Positions 11,732 to 20,330 of a DNA stretch of 34,846 nucleotides are shown here, in pieces; positions within the stretch are counted from its first letter, which is position 1; the number at the start of each line of letters is the position of its first letter. The DNA is taken from positions 1 through 34,846 of the forward strand of contig JANYCF010000034.1 of NCBI GenBank assembly GCA_025360455.1. Direction: 5' to 3'. Made by a program: the position numbers and the translations under genes. Source of the DNA: Opitutaceae bacterium. GTDB lineage: Bacteria; Verrucomicrobiota; Verrucomicrobiia; Opitutales; Opitutaceae. The notes beneath the pieces were generated by a model. The model was not told where the DNA came from, ran no database searches, and saw nothing but the letters and a program-made list of their open reading frames with translations.

Positions 11732-12883
11732 ATGAATCCCGCAACTGAACTCACCGAGCGTCAGGCGTTCATGATCATGAATGATCTGCCCAACATCGGC
11801 CCGATCACGCTCAATCGTTTGCTCGAGGAATTCGGCGGCGATCCGCGCGAAATTCTCTCCTCCAACAAACGCCGGCTCGAATCCGTGCGCGGCGTTGGGC
11901 CGGAAACGAGCGCGGCTTTGCTCGCTTGGCGCACGCATTTCGATCTCGCTCGCGAAGAGGATCGGATTGCGAAAGCAGGCGCGTCCTTCATCACCCCGCG
12001 CGACGAAGGTTACCCGCGCATGCTAAAGGAAATTAACGATCCGCCCATCGGGCTTTATCGAAAGGGCGGCTACTTGTTCGGTCAGCCGTGTATCGCCGTA
12101 GTCGGTAGTCGGCGCATGACGCTCTATGGCCAGTCGGTCGCGAAAAAACTCGGCGCGGATCTCGCGCGGCTTGGATTCTGCGTCGTGAGCGGGCTGGCGC
12201 GCGGCATCGATACGGCGGCGCACGAAGGCGCGTTGTCCGTGGGCGGCAAGACGGCAGCGGTGCTGGGCTGCGGCATTGATATCGTTTACCCGCCGGAGAA
12301 TCTTGATCTCTACCGGCGCATTGCCGAGACCGGCGCGGTGCTGTCGGAATTTCCCTTCGGTCGCAAAGCCGACAAGCAAACTTTTCCGATGCGCAATCGC
12401 GTCGTCTCCGGCATGAGCGAAGCCGTGGTCGTGGTGGAGAGCGATGTCAGCGGCGGCGCGATGATCACTGCACGTTTCGCCGGCGAGCAGGGCCGGCTGC
12501 TCTACGCGGTACCCGGCCGGATCGACCAGTCGAGCAGTGCCGGGTGTCATCAACTCATCCGCGATGGCGCCACGTTGCTCACGAGCGTCGACGATATTCT
12601 CAATGAGCTGAACTACCTCGATGGCCTCCGCCCTGCGCCGATCCCGCCGAAAGACGGCGTGGAAGGTTTGGATTTTAGTGAAGATACACGCGGCACACTG
12701 CACGGGGCCGAGCAACAAATCGCCGAGTGTTTTCGCGGTGGTAGTATCATGAGCATCGATGCGATCGCTGCAGCGACCAGTCTACCGTCGCCCGAAGTCT
12801 CCGCGACGCTCATGTTGCTCGAATTAAAGAAAGTGGTCGTGAAGCGCGCCGACGGAACGTTCGAAGCGCGGCCGCGGAGTTAG
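11732..12883 (+). CDS. dprA: DNA-processing protein DprA (Smf)
   Basis: DprA binds incoming single-stranded DNA and loads RecA during natural transformation. The 383 residues have the usual three-part layout. An N-terminal helix-hairpin-helix/SAM-like region is at about 10-75 (LPNIGPITLNRLLEEFGG, VRGVGPETS). The Rossmann-like core has IAVVGSRRMTLYG (about 121), VSGLARGIDTAAHEGAL (about 152), GCGIDIVYPPEN and EFPFG...FPMRNRVVSGMSEAVVVVE. A C-terminal winged helix at about 320-380 includes SIDAIAAATSLPSPEVSATL. The ATG at 11732 was chosen over 11669 because the intervening codons are the right arm of a family-A REP. Presence in a housekeeping position does not by itself show competence; DprA is widespread. 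Confidence 0.96.
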   Translation: MNPATELTERQAFMIMNDLPNIGPITLNRLLEEFGGDPREILSSNKRRLESVRGVGPETSAALLAWRTHFDLAREEDRIAKAGASFITPRDEGYPRMLKEINDPPIGLYRKGGYLFGQPCIAVVGSRRMTLYGQSVAKKLGADLARLGFCVVSGLARGIDTAAHEGALSVGGKTAAVLGCGIDIVYPPENLDLYRRIAETGAVLSEFPFGRKADKQTFPMRNRVVSGMSEAVVVVESDVSGGAMITARFAGEQGRLLYAVPGRIDQSSSAGCHQLIRDGATLLTSVDDILNELNYLDGLRPAPIPPKDGVEGLDFSEDTRGTLHGAEQQIAECFRGGSIMSIDAIAAATSLPSPEVSATLMLLELKKVVVKRADGTFEARPRS

Positions 12884-12984
12884 AGGGGTTTCAAGGGTGG
12901 GGCGCGACGGCTGGGCGCGGTGTAACATCATTCGCGGCGGTCCCAGCGGTCCCGCCCTCCCTTAAGATAGATACTGCTCTGTTC

Positions 12985-13326
12985 TCAGCCCGGCGGCCAG
13001 GCGAAGGGACGTTGGCCGAGGAGATGGACGTGCAGGTGCGGGACGCTTTCGCCACCGTCGCGGCCGTTGTTGATCACGAGGCGGTAGCCGGATTCGGCGA
13101 TGCCGAGTTTTTTCGCGAGGGCCGCGGCGGTGAGGAGGAGGTGGCCGAGCGTGGCTTGATCAGCGGGCGTGGCTTCGCCTACTCGGGGAATCAGTTTCTT
13201 CGGGATGACGAGCACGTGCACCGGCGACTGTGGATTGATATCATGGATGGCGATGCAGAGGTCGTCTTCGTGCGCGAGCTTGGCGGGTATCTCGCGGTCG
13301 ATGATTTTCTGGAAGAGAGTTTTCAT
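12985..13326 (-). CDS. HIT family purine nucleoside phosphoramidase (HinT-like)
   Basis: A small HIT-fold hydrolase, probably acting on nucleoside phosphoramidates or adenylated amines. The 113 residues match HinT (about 110-120). The N-terminal TLFQKIIDREIPAKLAHEDD and the central INPQSPVHVLVIPKK are typical. The catalytic triad HLHVHLLG has His 97, 99 and 101, and the C-terminal LGQRPFAWPPG resembles the HinT tail. The start at 13326 replaces an upstream ATG at 13428, which would add 34 low-complexity residues encoded by repeat sequence. It is the last gene of a minus-strand series beginning with trpG/pabA. No Shine-Dalgarno sequence; CTACTTCCCC precedes the ATG. Confidence 0.93.
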   Translation of the reverse strand: MKTLFQKIIDREIPAKLAHEDDLCIAIHDINPQSPVHVLVIPKKLIPRVGEATPADQATLGHLLLTAAALAKKLGIAESGYRLVINNGRDGGESVPHLHVHLLGQRPFAWPPG

Positions 13327-13409
13327 GGGGAAGTAGTGGGTAGACCCAAAGGGCTGAATGACTGAAGGGCTGACTTGGGTGGATTTAATCTGGGTGGTGG
13401 TGGGCTGTT

Positions 13410-13448
13410 CACTATGCTCGCTACTCACTACCCACTACTCGCTACTAC
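13410..13448. repeat. CTCGCTACTCACTAC tract between the HIT and hypothetical genes
   Basis: The tract reads CACTATGCTCGCTACTCACT and then ACCCACTACTCGCTACTAC. It lies upstream of the HIT gene and provides the stop codon (complement of 13445-13447) of the preceding hypothetical gene. Confidence 0.6.
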
Positions 13449-13945
13449 AAAAACAGCAGGTTCACGTTCGCGGTGCGGCGGGTGCGGGCGGCGGTGAGTT
13501 CGCGGAGGAGGGTGAGGGTGTCGTCGTAAGCGAGACGGCGTTTCTCGGTCCAACGCCGGTCCGGCGGACAATGCGCGAGGCGCAGATTGGTTACGAGGAT
13601 GGTGGACTCGGGGAAGGTCGCGAGTTGCTTGAGGCCTTGCATTAGGCCGGCGCGAGCGAAGAGCGGCGAGGCTCCGGTGTCATCGGCGGCGGCGTCGAAA
13701 TGATAAAAGCCGTGCTTCGGTTGCGCGGAGCAGAGTCGTTCGAATAATTTGGCGGCGGCGGCGACGAAGGCGGGGTCGTGGGGCTCGACGGCTTGCCCAT
13801 CGGCCGGCGTGTTGCCCAAGGCTTCATCGAGATCGGTGGTGATGGCGGCGTCGATTTGCTCGGCGAGGTAGAGATCGCTGCCGGTGAGTGGCGCGAAGAG
13901 GGAATTTAAAAAATGCAGGCGGCGCAGTTTGGGCGAGCGCGTCAT
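13445..13945 (-). CDS. Hypothetical protein
   Basis: The product is not recognised. It has 166 residues and is probably soluble: no signal peptide or membrane segment is evident. The middle is alanine-rich (AFVAAAAKLFERL) and the C-terminal half is arginine-rich (ELTAARTRRTANVNLLFL). It lies between nrdR and the HIT gene on the same strand and could be co-transcribed, although a family-D REP separates it from nrdR. The stop codon falls within a CTACTCGC-type tract, so the natural C-terminus may have been altered by that repeat. The frame is supported by length and typical GC-rich codon use only, so the call is moderate. Confidence 0.6.
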   Translation of the reverse strand: MTRSPKLRRLHFLNSLFAPLTGSDLYLAEQIDAAITTDLDEALGNTPADGQAVEPHDPAFVAAAAKLFERLCSAQPKHGFYHFDAAADDTGASPLFARAGLMQGLKQLATFPESTILVTNLRLAHCPPDRRWTEKRRLAYDDTLTLLRELTAARTRRTANVNLLFL

Positions 13946-13990
13946 GGGTGATCAGTTTGAAACGTGAAGGAGGCGTTTCGCGCGGATGAG

Positions 13991-14050
13991 TGTAGGAGCG
14001 GCTTTATGCCGCGATTCGGTGATTTATCGCGGCATAAAGCCGCTCTTACA
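13991..14050. repeat. REP family D, inverted pair
   Basis: The left arm is TGTAGGAGCGGCTTTATGCC plus GCGATT. The right arm is TCGCGGCATAAAGCCGCTCT plus TACA. The arms are separated by only a few bases, so a long hairpin can form between nrdR and the hypothetical gene. Confidence 0.9.
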
Positions 14051-14066
14051 GTAAGAGGGAAAAGAG

Positions 14067-14525
14067 TCACTTCTTGGTCTTGGAGAGGCTGGTGATTTCG
14101 TCGACGAATTCGGAGACGTCGCGGAATTCTTTATACACGCTGGCGAAGCGGACGTAGGCGACCTGATCCATCTTGCGGAGGCGTTGCATGACGTGTTCAC
14201 CGATGGCGCTCGTTGGCACTTGGCTTTCGTAGCGGGCTTCGACGGCGTCGATCACATCCTCGACGAGCATGGAAATCTGCTCGGTGTCGATGGGGCGCTT
14301 ATGGCAGGCGGCGCGGACGGCGTTGATGAGCTTTTCGCGGATGAAGGGTTCCTGGCGACCGTCGCGTTTGACGATGACAATGGTGTCGCGGACAAACTCC
14401 TCGTTGGTGGTGAAGCGGTGGCTGCACTCGAGGCATTCGCGGCGGCGGCGGATGGAATTTCCGTCGCGGGCGATGCGGGAATCGATCACCTTGTCTTCAA
14501 TGGAAGTGCACTTGGGGCAGCGCAT
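14067..14525 (-). CDS. nrdR: Transcriptional repressor NrdR
   Basis: NrdR represses ribonucleotide reductase genes by sensing ATP/dATP and binding NrdR boxes. The 152 residues match the family. The zinc ribbon is complete (Cys 3, 6, 31 and 34: MRCPKC...RRRRECLECSHRF), followed by the ATP-cone from about residue 47 (IVIVKRDGRQEPFIREKLINAV) and the conserved YVRFASVYKEFRDVSEFV. The intact zinc site contrasts with the degenerate sites in RpoC and Tgt in this window. No ribonucleotide reductase gene is in the window. The start is preceded by a pyrimidine run (TTCTTCCGCCCCCCC) rather than a Shine-Dalgarno sequence. Confidence 0.97.
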   Translation of the reverse strand: MRCPKCTSIEDKVIDSRIARDGNSIRRRRECLECSHRFTTNEEFVRDTIVIVKRDGRQEPFIREKLINAVRAACHKRPIDTEQISMLVEDVIDAVEARYESQVPTSAIGEHVMQRLRKMDQVAYVRFASVYKEFRDVSEFVDEITSLSKTKK

Positions 14526-14534
14526 GGGGGGGCG

Positions 14535-14653
14535 GAAGAAGTAGCGGGTAGTGAGTAGCGGGAGGAAGAAGGAGCGAGTGGGGCGGAAGGGAGATGGCGT
14601 CTTGGGTCTTGGGTTTCGATGCTCACTACTCGCTACTCGATGCTCGCTACTAT
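14535..14653. repeat. Two CTACTCGCTAC tracts upstream of nrdR
   Basis: One tract (14535-14580, inverted: GAAGAAGTAGCGGGTAGTGA) lies just before the nrdR start. The second (14619-14653: TGCTCACTACTCGCTACTCG and then ATGCTCGCTACTA) lies just after the trpG/pabA stop. They face each other, so they could pair as a loose inverted repeat. Confidence 0.55.
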
Positions 14654-14659
14654 ATCGGC

Positions 14660-15226
14660 CTAGGTCAGGGCGAGGAAGTTTTTGAAAAACTGCATGCCGT
14701 CCTGCGTCGCGATAGATTCGGGATGGAACTGCACGCCCCAGATCGGAAATTCCTTGTGGCGGAGGCCCATGATTTCGCCCTCGACGGTGTCGGCGGTGAT
14801 TTCGAGGCAGTCGGGCAATGAGGAACGTTCGACGAGCAGAGAGTGGTAGCGGGTGGCTTGGAAGGGATCGGGCAGGCCCTTGAAAACGTCGGTGCCGCGG
14901 TGTTTGACCGGGGAAATCTTCCCGTGCATGAGGCGGCCGGCGCGGACGACTTTGCCGCCGTAGTATTGGCCCATAGCTTGATGGCCGAGGCAGACGCCGA
15001 AAATGGGTTTTTTGCCGCCGAAGGTCTTGAAAATATCGAGGCTGATGCCGGCTTCGGTGGGGGTGCAGGGCCCGGGGGAAATGACGATGCGGTCCGGATT
15101 CAGGCGTTCGGCGGCGGCGGGGGTGAGCTCGTCGTTGCGAAAGACGCGCATTTCCACGCCGAGCTGGCCCAAATATTGGACAATATTGTAGGTGAAGGAG
15201 TCGTAGTTATCGATGACCAGAAGCAC
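14660..15226 (-). CDS. trpG: Anthranilate / aminodeoxychorismate synthase glutamine amidotransferase subunit
   Basis: A class I glutamine amidotransferase that supplies ammonia to TrpE or PabB for tryptophan or folate synthesis. The 188 residues are the standard length. It starts with [19 protein letters not shown]. The oxyanion strand is [12 protein letters not shown], the nucleophile Cys 79 is in [11 protein letters not shown], and the triad His 168 and Glu 170 are in GVQFHPESI. The GTG at 15226 is chosen because it places the family's canonical N-terminus at residue 1. The frame stays open upstream to 15406 only through a repeat (see 15351). No TrpE or PabB partner is adjacent, so trpG and pabA cannot be told apart; many bacteria use one protein for both pathways. 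Confidence 0.93.
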   Translation of the reverse strand: MLLVIDNYDSFTYNIVQYLGQLGVEMRVFRNDELTPAAAERLNPDRIVISPGPCTPTEAGISLDIFKTFGGKKPIFGVCLGHQAMGQYYGGKVVRAGRLMHGKISPVKHRGTDVFKGLPDPFQATRYHSLLVERSSLPDCLEITADTVEGEIMGLRHKEFPIWGVQFHPESIATQDGMQFFKNFLALT

Positions 15227-15350
15227 GCTTTGTGGATACTCGGTATTTGACAGGGGGGTCAAGCCCGCGGGTAGGGTAGTGTTGTCAGCGCGAGACTGAC
15301 GGGGTCGGGCGTGGCCGCCGAGGCTTATGCCCTCGACGCGATCCAGCTTC

Positions 15351-15385
15351 TGGATTGCTTCGTCGCTGCCGCTCCTCGCAATGAC
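15351..15385. repeat. Dispersed TGGATTGCTTCGTCGCT...CTCCTCGCAATGAC repeat
   Basis: This element matches the short dispersed sequence familiar from many bacterial genomes that produces spurious '[10 protein letters not shown]' peptides on its complement. It lies in the 168-base gap between the divergent trpG and tgt. It extends the trpG frame upstream on one strand and the tgt frame upstream on the other. Confidence 0.75.
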
Positions 15386-15394
15386 AAAATCTCC

Positions 15395-16540
15395 ATGCCC
15401 GATCACTTTCAGCTCTTAAACACCGATACAGCCACGGCGGCTCGCCGCGGGCGGCTGCAGACGTTGCACGGGGTGGTGGAGACGCCGATCTTCATGCCGG
15501 TCGGCACCCAGGGGACGGTCAAGGCCATGACACCCGCGCAAATTAGTGAAGTGGGCGCGCAGATTATTCTTGGTAATACTTACCATTTGAACCTGCGACC
15601 CGGTTCGGAGTTGGTCCGGGAATTGGGTGGGTTGCATAAGTTCATGGGCTGGGACGGCCCGATTTTGACGGATAGCGGCGGGTTTCAGGTTTTTAGTTTG
15701 GCGAAGCTGCGCGACATTCAGGAGGACGGTATCGCGTTTCAGTCGCACATCGACGGGGCGAAACTGTTTCTCGGCCCACGCGAAGTGATGACGATTCAGG
15801 CCAATCTCGGTTCGGATATTGCGATGGTGATCGACGAATGTCCGCCATGGCCGTGTACGCGCGAGGAATGTCGGAAGGCGGTCGATCGCAGCTACCGTTG
15901 GGCGAAGCAGTGCAAGGAAATCGCGACAGATAACGGATTTTTGCCGAGCGGGCATCATGTGTTTGCCATCGTGCAAGGCTCGACCTTCGACGATCTGCGG
16001 CGCGAGGCGGCCGAGTCGTTGGCGGCGTTGGATTTTCCGGGTTATGCTGTGGGCGGAGTCAGCGTCGGCGAGCCCGAACCGGAGATGCTCAAGCAAGTGG
16101 GCGCCGCCACGCCCTTTTTGCCGGCCAACAAGCCGCGCTACACGATGGGGCTCGGCACGCCGCCGCAGATTTTGAAGATGATCGCACTCGGCGTGGACAT
16201 GTTTGACTGCGTGCATCCGACCCGCGTGGCGCGGAATGGCGCGGCCTTCACGCCCGATGGGTTGATCAATCTACGCAACGAACGCTATCGCTCCGACCCC
16301 AAGCCGCTAGTCGAGGGATTGAACAATTACACCGCACGTTTCTCCCGCGCCTACCTGCGCCATCTCGTGACGGCGAACGAAATTCTGGCGAGCACGCTCG
16401 TGACGATTCACAATGTGCACTTCTACCTCGACCTGATGGCTCAGGCTCGCGCGCATATCGAAGCGGGCGACTACGGCTCGTGGCACCGGGCATGGATCGA
16501 GCGGTATGAGGCGGGGGAGCGGGCTGTAGCAGGAGTCTGA
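15395..16540 (+). CDS. tgt: tRNA-guanine transglycosylase, zinc-ligand-poor variant
   Basis: Tgt swaps guanine-34 for preQ1 in tRNAs with GUN anticodons, the committed step of queuosine modification. The 381 residues match the family. The general base Asp 93 lies in [23 protein letters not shown] is at about 217-227, and the nucleophile Asp 271 lies in [14 protein letters not shown]. The structural zinc site is unusual. The expected CxCxxC before the SRAYLxHL block is replaced by L309-N-N311-Y-T-A314, and only the His of TIHN (339) remains. The surrounding alignment is unambiguous, with one residue deleted after it. The ATG at 15395 was preferred over 15311 because the extra codons come from the dispersed repeat at 15351. 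It could still be active if the fold is stabilised otherwise. Confidence 0.95.
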   Translation: MPDHFQLLNTDTATAARRGRLQTLHGVVETPIFMPVGTQGTVKAMTPAQISEVGAQIILGNTYHLNLRPGSELVRELGGLHKFMGWDGPILTDSGGFQVFSLAKLRDIQEDGIAFQSHIDGAKLFLGPREVMTIQANLGSDIAMVIDECPPWPCTREECRKAVDRSYRWAKQCKEIATDNGFLPSGHHVFAIVQGSTFDDLRREAAESLAALDFPGYAVGGVSVGEPEPEMLKQVGAATPFLPANKPRYTMGLGTPPQILKMIALGVDMFDCVHPTRVARNGAAFTPDGLINLRNERYRSDPKPLVEGLNNYTARFSRAYLRHLVTANEILASTLVTIHNVHFYLDLMAQARAHIEAGDYGSWHRAWIERYEAGERAVAGV

Positions 16541-16617
16541 TGGTGGCATTTGCAGACTCGCCAAGCCGCCCCACCTCACTTTCACTTTCGTCCTCACTCT
16601 TTCTTCTTCCTTTCTCC

Positions 16618-17544
<927 letters not shown>

Positions 17545-17554
17545 TTTTTCAGAA

Positions 17555-17632
17555 GGTGGAGCGACTTGCCCTCAAGGCGCTGGCCTGGGTTGCGCAGGCT
17601 CGAAAAACGCGTTGAGGGCAACGCGTTCCACC
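17555..17632. repeat. REP family B, inverted pair
   Basis: The left arm is GGTGGAGCGACTTGCCCTCA plus AGGCGCT. The right arm is AACGCGTTGAGGGCAACGCG plus TTCCACC. Each arm is itself a hairpin. It lies just after the uxs stop. Confidence 0.88.
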
Positions 17633-17650
17633 TAGGGATGACGCTTGGCG

Positions 17651-17684
17651 GGTGGAGCGCCTTGCCCTCAAGGCGCTTGTTTTG
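17651..17684 (+). terminator. Family-B REP unit acting as a likely intrinsic terminator after uxs
   Basis: The stem GCGCCTTG (17657-17664) and CAAGGCGC (17669-17676) with a CCCT loop is followed by TTGTTTT. It is a single family-B unit (GGTGGAGCGCCTTGCCCTCA). It ends uxs transcription and is also the left flank of the first RAYT gene. Confidence 0.65.
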
Positions 17685-17711
17685 TTCGAGACGTTGTGAC
17701 ATCAGCCAGTA

Positions 17712-18158
17712 ATGGATTATCCGCAGCGCTTGCACCATGAAACGCCCGGATGGGTGAAAGAGGGTGCGTTGTTTCATGTGCGGTTGCGGGTGGCGCCCGA
17801 TCAGAATCGAGCACTTACGGAGACCGAGTTGTCGGCCAGCCTTTTAAAAGCAGCGGCAGCGTATCCCTTCAATGGTCACTGGTGGTGCGAATTGTTTCTG
17901 GTCATGCCCGATCACGTGCACGCTCTCTTGGTGTTTCCCCCCGAGACCGGCATGTCACTTGTGATTCGAAATTGGAAGCGTGGTGCGGCGCGCCTTCAGA
18001 GCGTATGTTGGCAGAATAATTTCTTTGATCATCGGATACGAAATGAGACTGAAGGGCGTGAAAAATGGGCGTATATTCGGCGCAATCCAGTGGTGAAGGG
18101 TCTGTGTGTGAAGGAAGAGGACTGGCCCCACCAGTGGGGCGCAGCATTGCAGCCGTAG
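17712..18158 (+). CDS. REP-associated tyrosine transposase (RAYT), family-B associated
   Basis: A single-domain HUH (Y1, IS200-like) transposase of the RAYT group, thought to bind and cut REP hairpins and mobilise them. It has 148 residues. The metal-binding HUH motif is in VMPDHVHALLVF (His 68, His 70). The catalytic Tyr is in WAYIRRNPVVKGL (about 121), with the typical NPV block after it. RAYTs are normally single-copy and domesticated, not insertion sequences. It is flanked on the left by a family-B REP unit (17651) and on the right by the complementary unit (18161), which marks family B as its probable substrate. All conserved residues are present, so it looks intact. Confidence 0.88.
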   Translation: MDYPQRLHHETPGWVKEGALFHVRLRVAPDQNRALTETELSASLLKAAAAYPFNGHWWCELFLVMPDHVHALLVFPPETGMSLVIRNWKRGAARLQSVCWQNNFFDHRIRNETEGREKWAYIRRNPVVKGLCVKEEDWPHQWGAALQP

Positions 18159-18160
18159 CG

Positions 18161-18193
18161 AAAAAAACGCGTTGAGGGCAACGCGTTCCACCT
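18161..18193 (-). terminator. Family-B REP unit acting as terminator of the transglutaminase cluster
   Basis: Read on the minus strand, AACGCGTTG-CCCT-CAACGCGTT is followed by seven T. This is a strong intrinsic terminator, 36 bases after the last gene of the minus-strand cluster. It is also the right flank of the first RAYT gene, and ends GTTCCACC on the plus strand. Confidence 0.82.
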
Positions 18194-18222
18194 GCGGAAA
18201 GTAGCGTCTGACGAGAGAGGCC

Positions 18223-19131
18223 TCAGCTCCCGCTGGCCATCCACTGGCCTTGCCCTTGTGACTGCGATTGTCCGGTGAATTTTTCGGCTACTTTCGTGAC
18301 CAAAACGTCGACTGTCATCTTCCTTCGATCGGTGCCGCGGTAGGTGCCTTTGAGCGGAGAAACGTCGGCGTAGTCGCGACCAGACGCGACTTTGACGTGA
18401 TGGCCTGCGACCGATTGCGCGTTGGTGGGATCGAGTCCGCACCAGCCGTGGCCGGGCACGTGTACTTCGACCCACGCGTGGCTGGCTTGCGCGCCTATGA
18501 GCTGATCGGCCGGACCGTTGTACAGATAGCCGCTGATATAGCGGGCGGGAATTTTAAGCGCGCGGCAATAGCCGAGCATGACATGCGCGAAATCCTGGCA
18601 GACACCGTGTTTCGCCTTAAGGACTTCGCGCATGTGCGTGTGCACATGAGTCGAGGCGGGCTGGTAATGAAATTCGCGATGGATGGTGTGCATGATGGCT
18701 TGCGCGACTTGCCAGACATCAGATTGGCCGCCGGCCGCCCCCAAGGCCAGACGCTCGGTTTCAGGCGTGATCTCCACATAAGTACTGGCCGGGATAAATT
18801 CATAACAGCCATCCAGCATCATGCTTTTGCTGAGATCGGTCATCGGGGCTGTCGCGGCCGTGGACAGGAGTGCGGGGGTGTCCGTGGTGGTCACCGTGGA
18901 CAGAGCGGAAACAACCAGTTCGAGATGGGGCGGATTGATCTCGAACAGATGGACGGTGTTGGAGTGGAAATCCAGGTAGTGGGAAATCTTGGGGTTCGGC
19001 GTGATCTGCAGTTTGAAGTCGTGCAGGGTCTGTCGGGAGTCGCCCGCCGGCTGGAGCCTCGCCTCATTGAAACTCTCCCGCACCGCGCTAGCGTACTCGT
19101 AGCGCGTGCGGTGGGATATATTTAATTTCAT
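18223..19131 (-). CDS. Transglutaminase-like protein with bacterial transglutaminase N-terminal region
   Basis: A papain-fold transglutaminase-like protein, predicted to be a peptidase or transpeptidase rather than a protein cross-linker. The 302 residues begin with the immunoglobulin-like N-terminal region (MKLNISHRTRYEYASAVRES). The core triad is Cys 178 (HGVCQDFAH), His 218 (ASHAWVEV) and Asp 234 (GLDPTN), followed by GRDYADVSPLKGTYRG, a block typical of this subfamily. The C-terminus is Gln/Ser/Gly-rich. The ATG at 19131 overlaps the alpha-E stop as ATGA, so translation is coupled; an upstream ATG at 19161 would add ten unconserved residues. It is the last gene of the six-gene cluster and is followed by a terminator. 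Confidence 0.93.
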   Translation of the reverse strand: MKLNISHRTRYEYASAVRESFNEARLQPAGDSRQTLHDFKLQITPNPKISHYLDFHSNTVHLFEINPPHLELVVSALSTVTTTDTPALLSTAATAPMTDLSKSMMLDGCYEFIPASTYVEITPETERLALGAAGGQSDVWQVAQAIMHTIHREFHYQPASTHVHTHMREVLKAKHGVCQDFAHVMLGYCRALKIPARYISGYLYNGPADQLIGAQASHAWVEVHVPGHGWCGLDPTNAQSVAGHHVKVASGRDYADVSPLKGTYRGTDRRKMTVDVLVTKVAEKFTGQSQSQGQGQWMASGS

Positions 19132-20174
19132 GGGGCGGAGGGAGCGGACGAACAGGCGCACTGTTGTTGCTGTTCCTCCTGTTGCCGCAGCTCGTAATCT
19201 TCGAGCGTGTGGAAAGGTTGGAAAATGTACGCTTGGAAAAGGGCGCCGCCGACGGAATTCAGCTTGGTCTGCAGCTGATCAATGTAGCCGTGGAAACCGT
19301 GGTCAAAGACATCGGAGACGGAGCTGAAACTTAATTCGGCGAGCAGGCGGCCCGCGTGTTTTTCGGCGTCGTTGCCGAAGCTGTTGCCGGCCACACCGGA
19401 GATGCGGCGCAGGGCGGCGTCGGTGGCGGCGACGCAGAAACGGACGGAGCGGGGGAAGTCTTCTGAGAGGAGAAGGAAATCGGCCACGAGCGCCGGTTGG
19501 ACCTCCGCGCCATGGCGGGCTTTATAGGCATCCCACGCACTGCAGGAGCGGAGCACCGCAGACCAGCCGAGGACATCCTCTTGGCTGGCGGCAGCGGGGG
19601 CGCCGCGCTCGGGGACGGAGGCGTGACGGACGTCGAGGATGCGCGACGTTTTGTCGGCGCGTTCCAGAAAGCAGCCGGCTTGCATGAAATTCCAGCCTTC
19701 GTTGCGCACGACCGTGGAGTTGGCGAGGCCTTGGAGCAGCAGGGAGCTGTTCTTAACTTCCTGGAAAAATTCGTGAGGACTGGAGCGCCAGATGGTGCGT
19801 GCGCGGGATGAGTGCACATGCAGATAAAGCCGGTTTAGCTCCTCCCAGAATTCGCTGGTGAGCTGATCGCGCACCATGCGGGCATTTTCCCGTGCCTGGG
19901 CGATGGAGGAAACGATGGAGTTGGGATTCTCCGATTGGAGGACGAGAAACTCTGTCACGTTGTCGCCGGTGGCGCGTTCATGGAGCGATTTGAACATCTC
20001 CTCGTCGCCGGTGCTTTCGAGAATGGGCATCCAGTGGGCGGCAAGCGCTTCATCGTCGATGCGGCGATAATCAAGGAGGAGCTGGAGATTCACATCGACG
20101 AGTCGCGCGGTGTTATCGGCGCGCTCGATGTAGCGACTCATCCAGTAGAGGGAATTGGCGACGCGACTCAGCAT
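19128..20174 (-). CDS. Alpha-E domain protein
   Basis: A member of the alpha-helical 'alpha-E' family (COG2307), whose biochemical role is unknown. It nearly always occurs beside or fused to circularly permuted ATP-grasp proteins and transglutaminases. The 348 residues begin with the signature MLSRVANSLYWMSRYIERADN. A second helical signature (NFMQAGCFLERADKTSRILD) is at about 163-182. The C-terminal AYIFQPFHTLEDYELRQQEEQQQQ ends in a Gln-rich, then Cys/Ser/Ala tail that looks disordered. The downstream transglutaminase starts within its stop codon. The upstream ATP-grasp gene is 156 bases away, across a family-D REP. It is predicted to form a complex with that ATP-grasp, since the two are one polypeptide at 22882-25344. 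Confidence 0.92.
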   Translation of the reverse strand: MLSRVANSLYWMSRYIERADNTARLVDVNLQLLLDYRRIDDEALAAHWMPILESTGDEEMFKSLHERATGDNVTEFLVLQSENPNSIVSSIAQARENARMVRDQLTSEFWEELNRLYLHVHSSRARTIWRSSPHEFFQEVKNSSLLLQGLANSTVVRNEGWNFMQAGCFLERADKTSRILDVRHASVPERGAPAAASQEDVLGWSAVLRSCSAWDAYKARHGAEVQPALVADFLLLSEDFPRSVRFCVAATDAALRRISGVAGNSFGNDAEKHAGRLLAELSFSSVSDVFDHGFHGYIDQLQTKLNSVGGALFQAYIFQPFHTLEDYELRQQEEQQQQCACSSAPSAP

Positions 20175-20233
20175 GAAAGGGGGAGATTATTTTCGGTGGG
20201 ACAGAGAGCACGAAGTTGATTTCGTCCCGTTAA

Positions 20234-20294
20234 CCGGAGGAGCGGCTTTACGCCGCGACCACACATTTTGTCGCGGCATAAAGCCGCTCCTACC
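20234..20294. repeat. REP family D, inverted pair between ATP-grasp and alpha-E genes
   Basis: The left arm is GAGGAGCGGCTTTACGCCGC plus GACC. The right arm is GTCGCGGCATAAAGCCGCTC plus CTACC. It can form a long hairpin within the cluster's presumed transcript. Confidence 0.88.
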
Positions 20295-20330
20295 GTGAGT
20301 GGTGATGATGGACGCATGGGTGGCAGGAAA

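Noticed and set aside
13327-13428. N-terminal extension of the HIT protein
   Set aside because: The extra 34 residues are translated repeat and low-complexity DNA. The canonical HinT N-terminus begins at 13326.
15227-15394. preQ1 riboswitch before tgt
   Set aside because: The gap contains the dispersed repeat and a short GTCAG...CTGAC hairpin, but I could not find a preQ1 aptamer pattern.
15227-15406. Upstream ATG for trpG/pabA at 15406
   Set aside because: The extension encodes the [10 protein letters not shown] repeat peptide and overlaps the tgt start region. The GTG at 15226 gives the exact family N-terminus.
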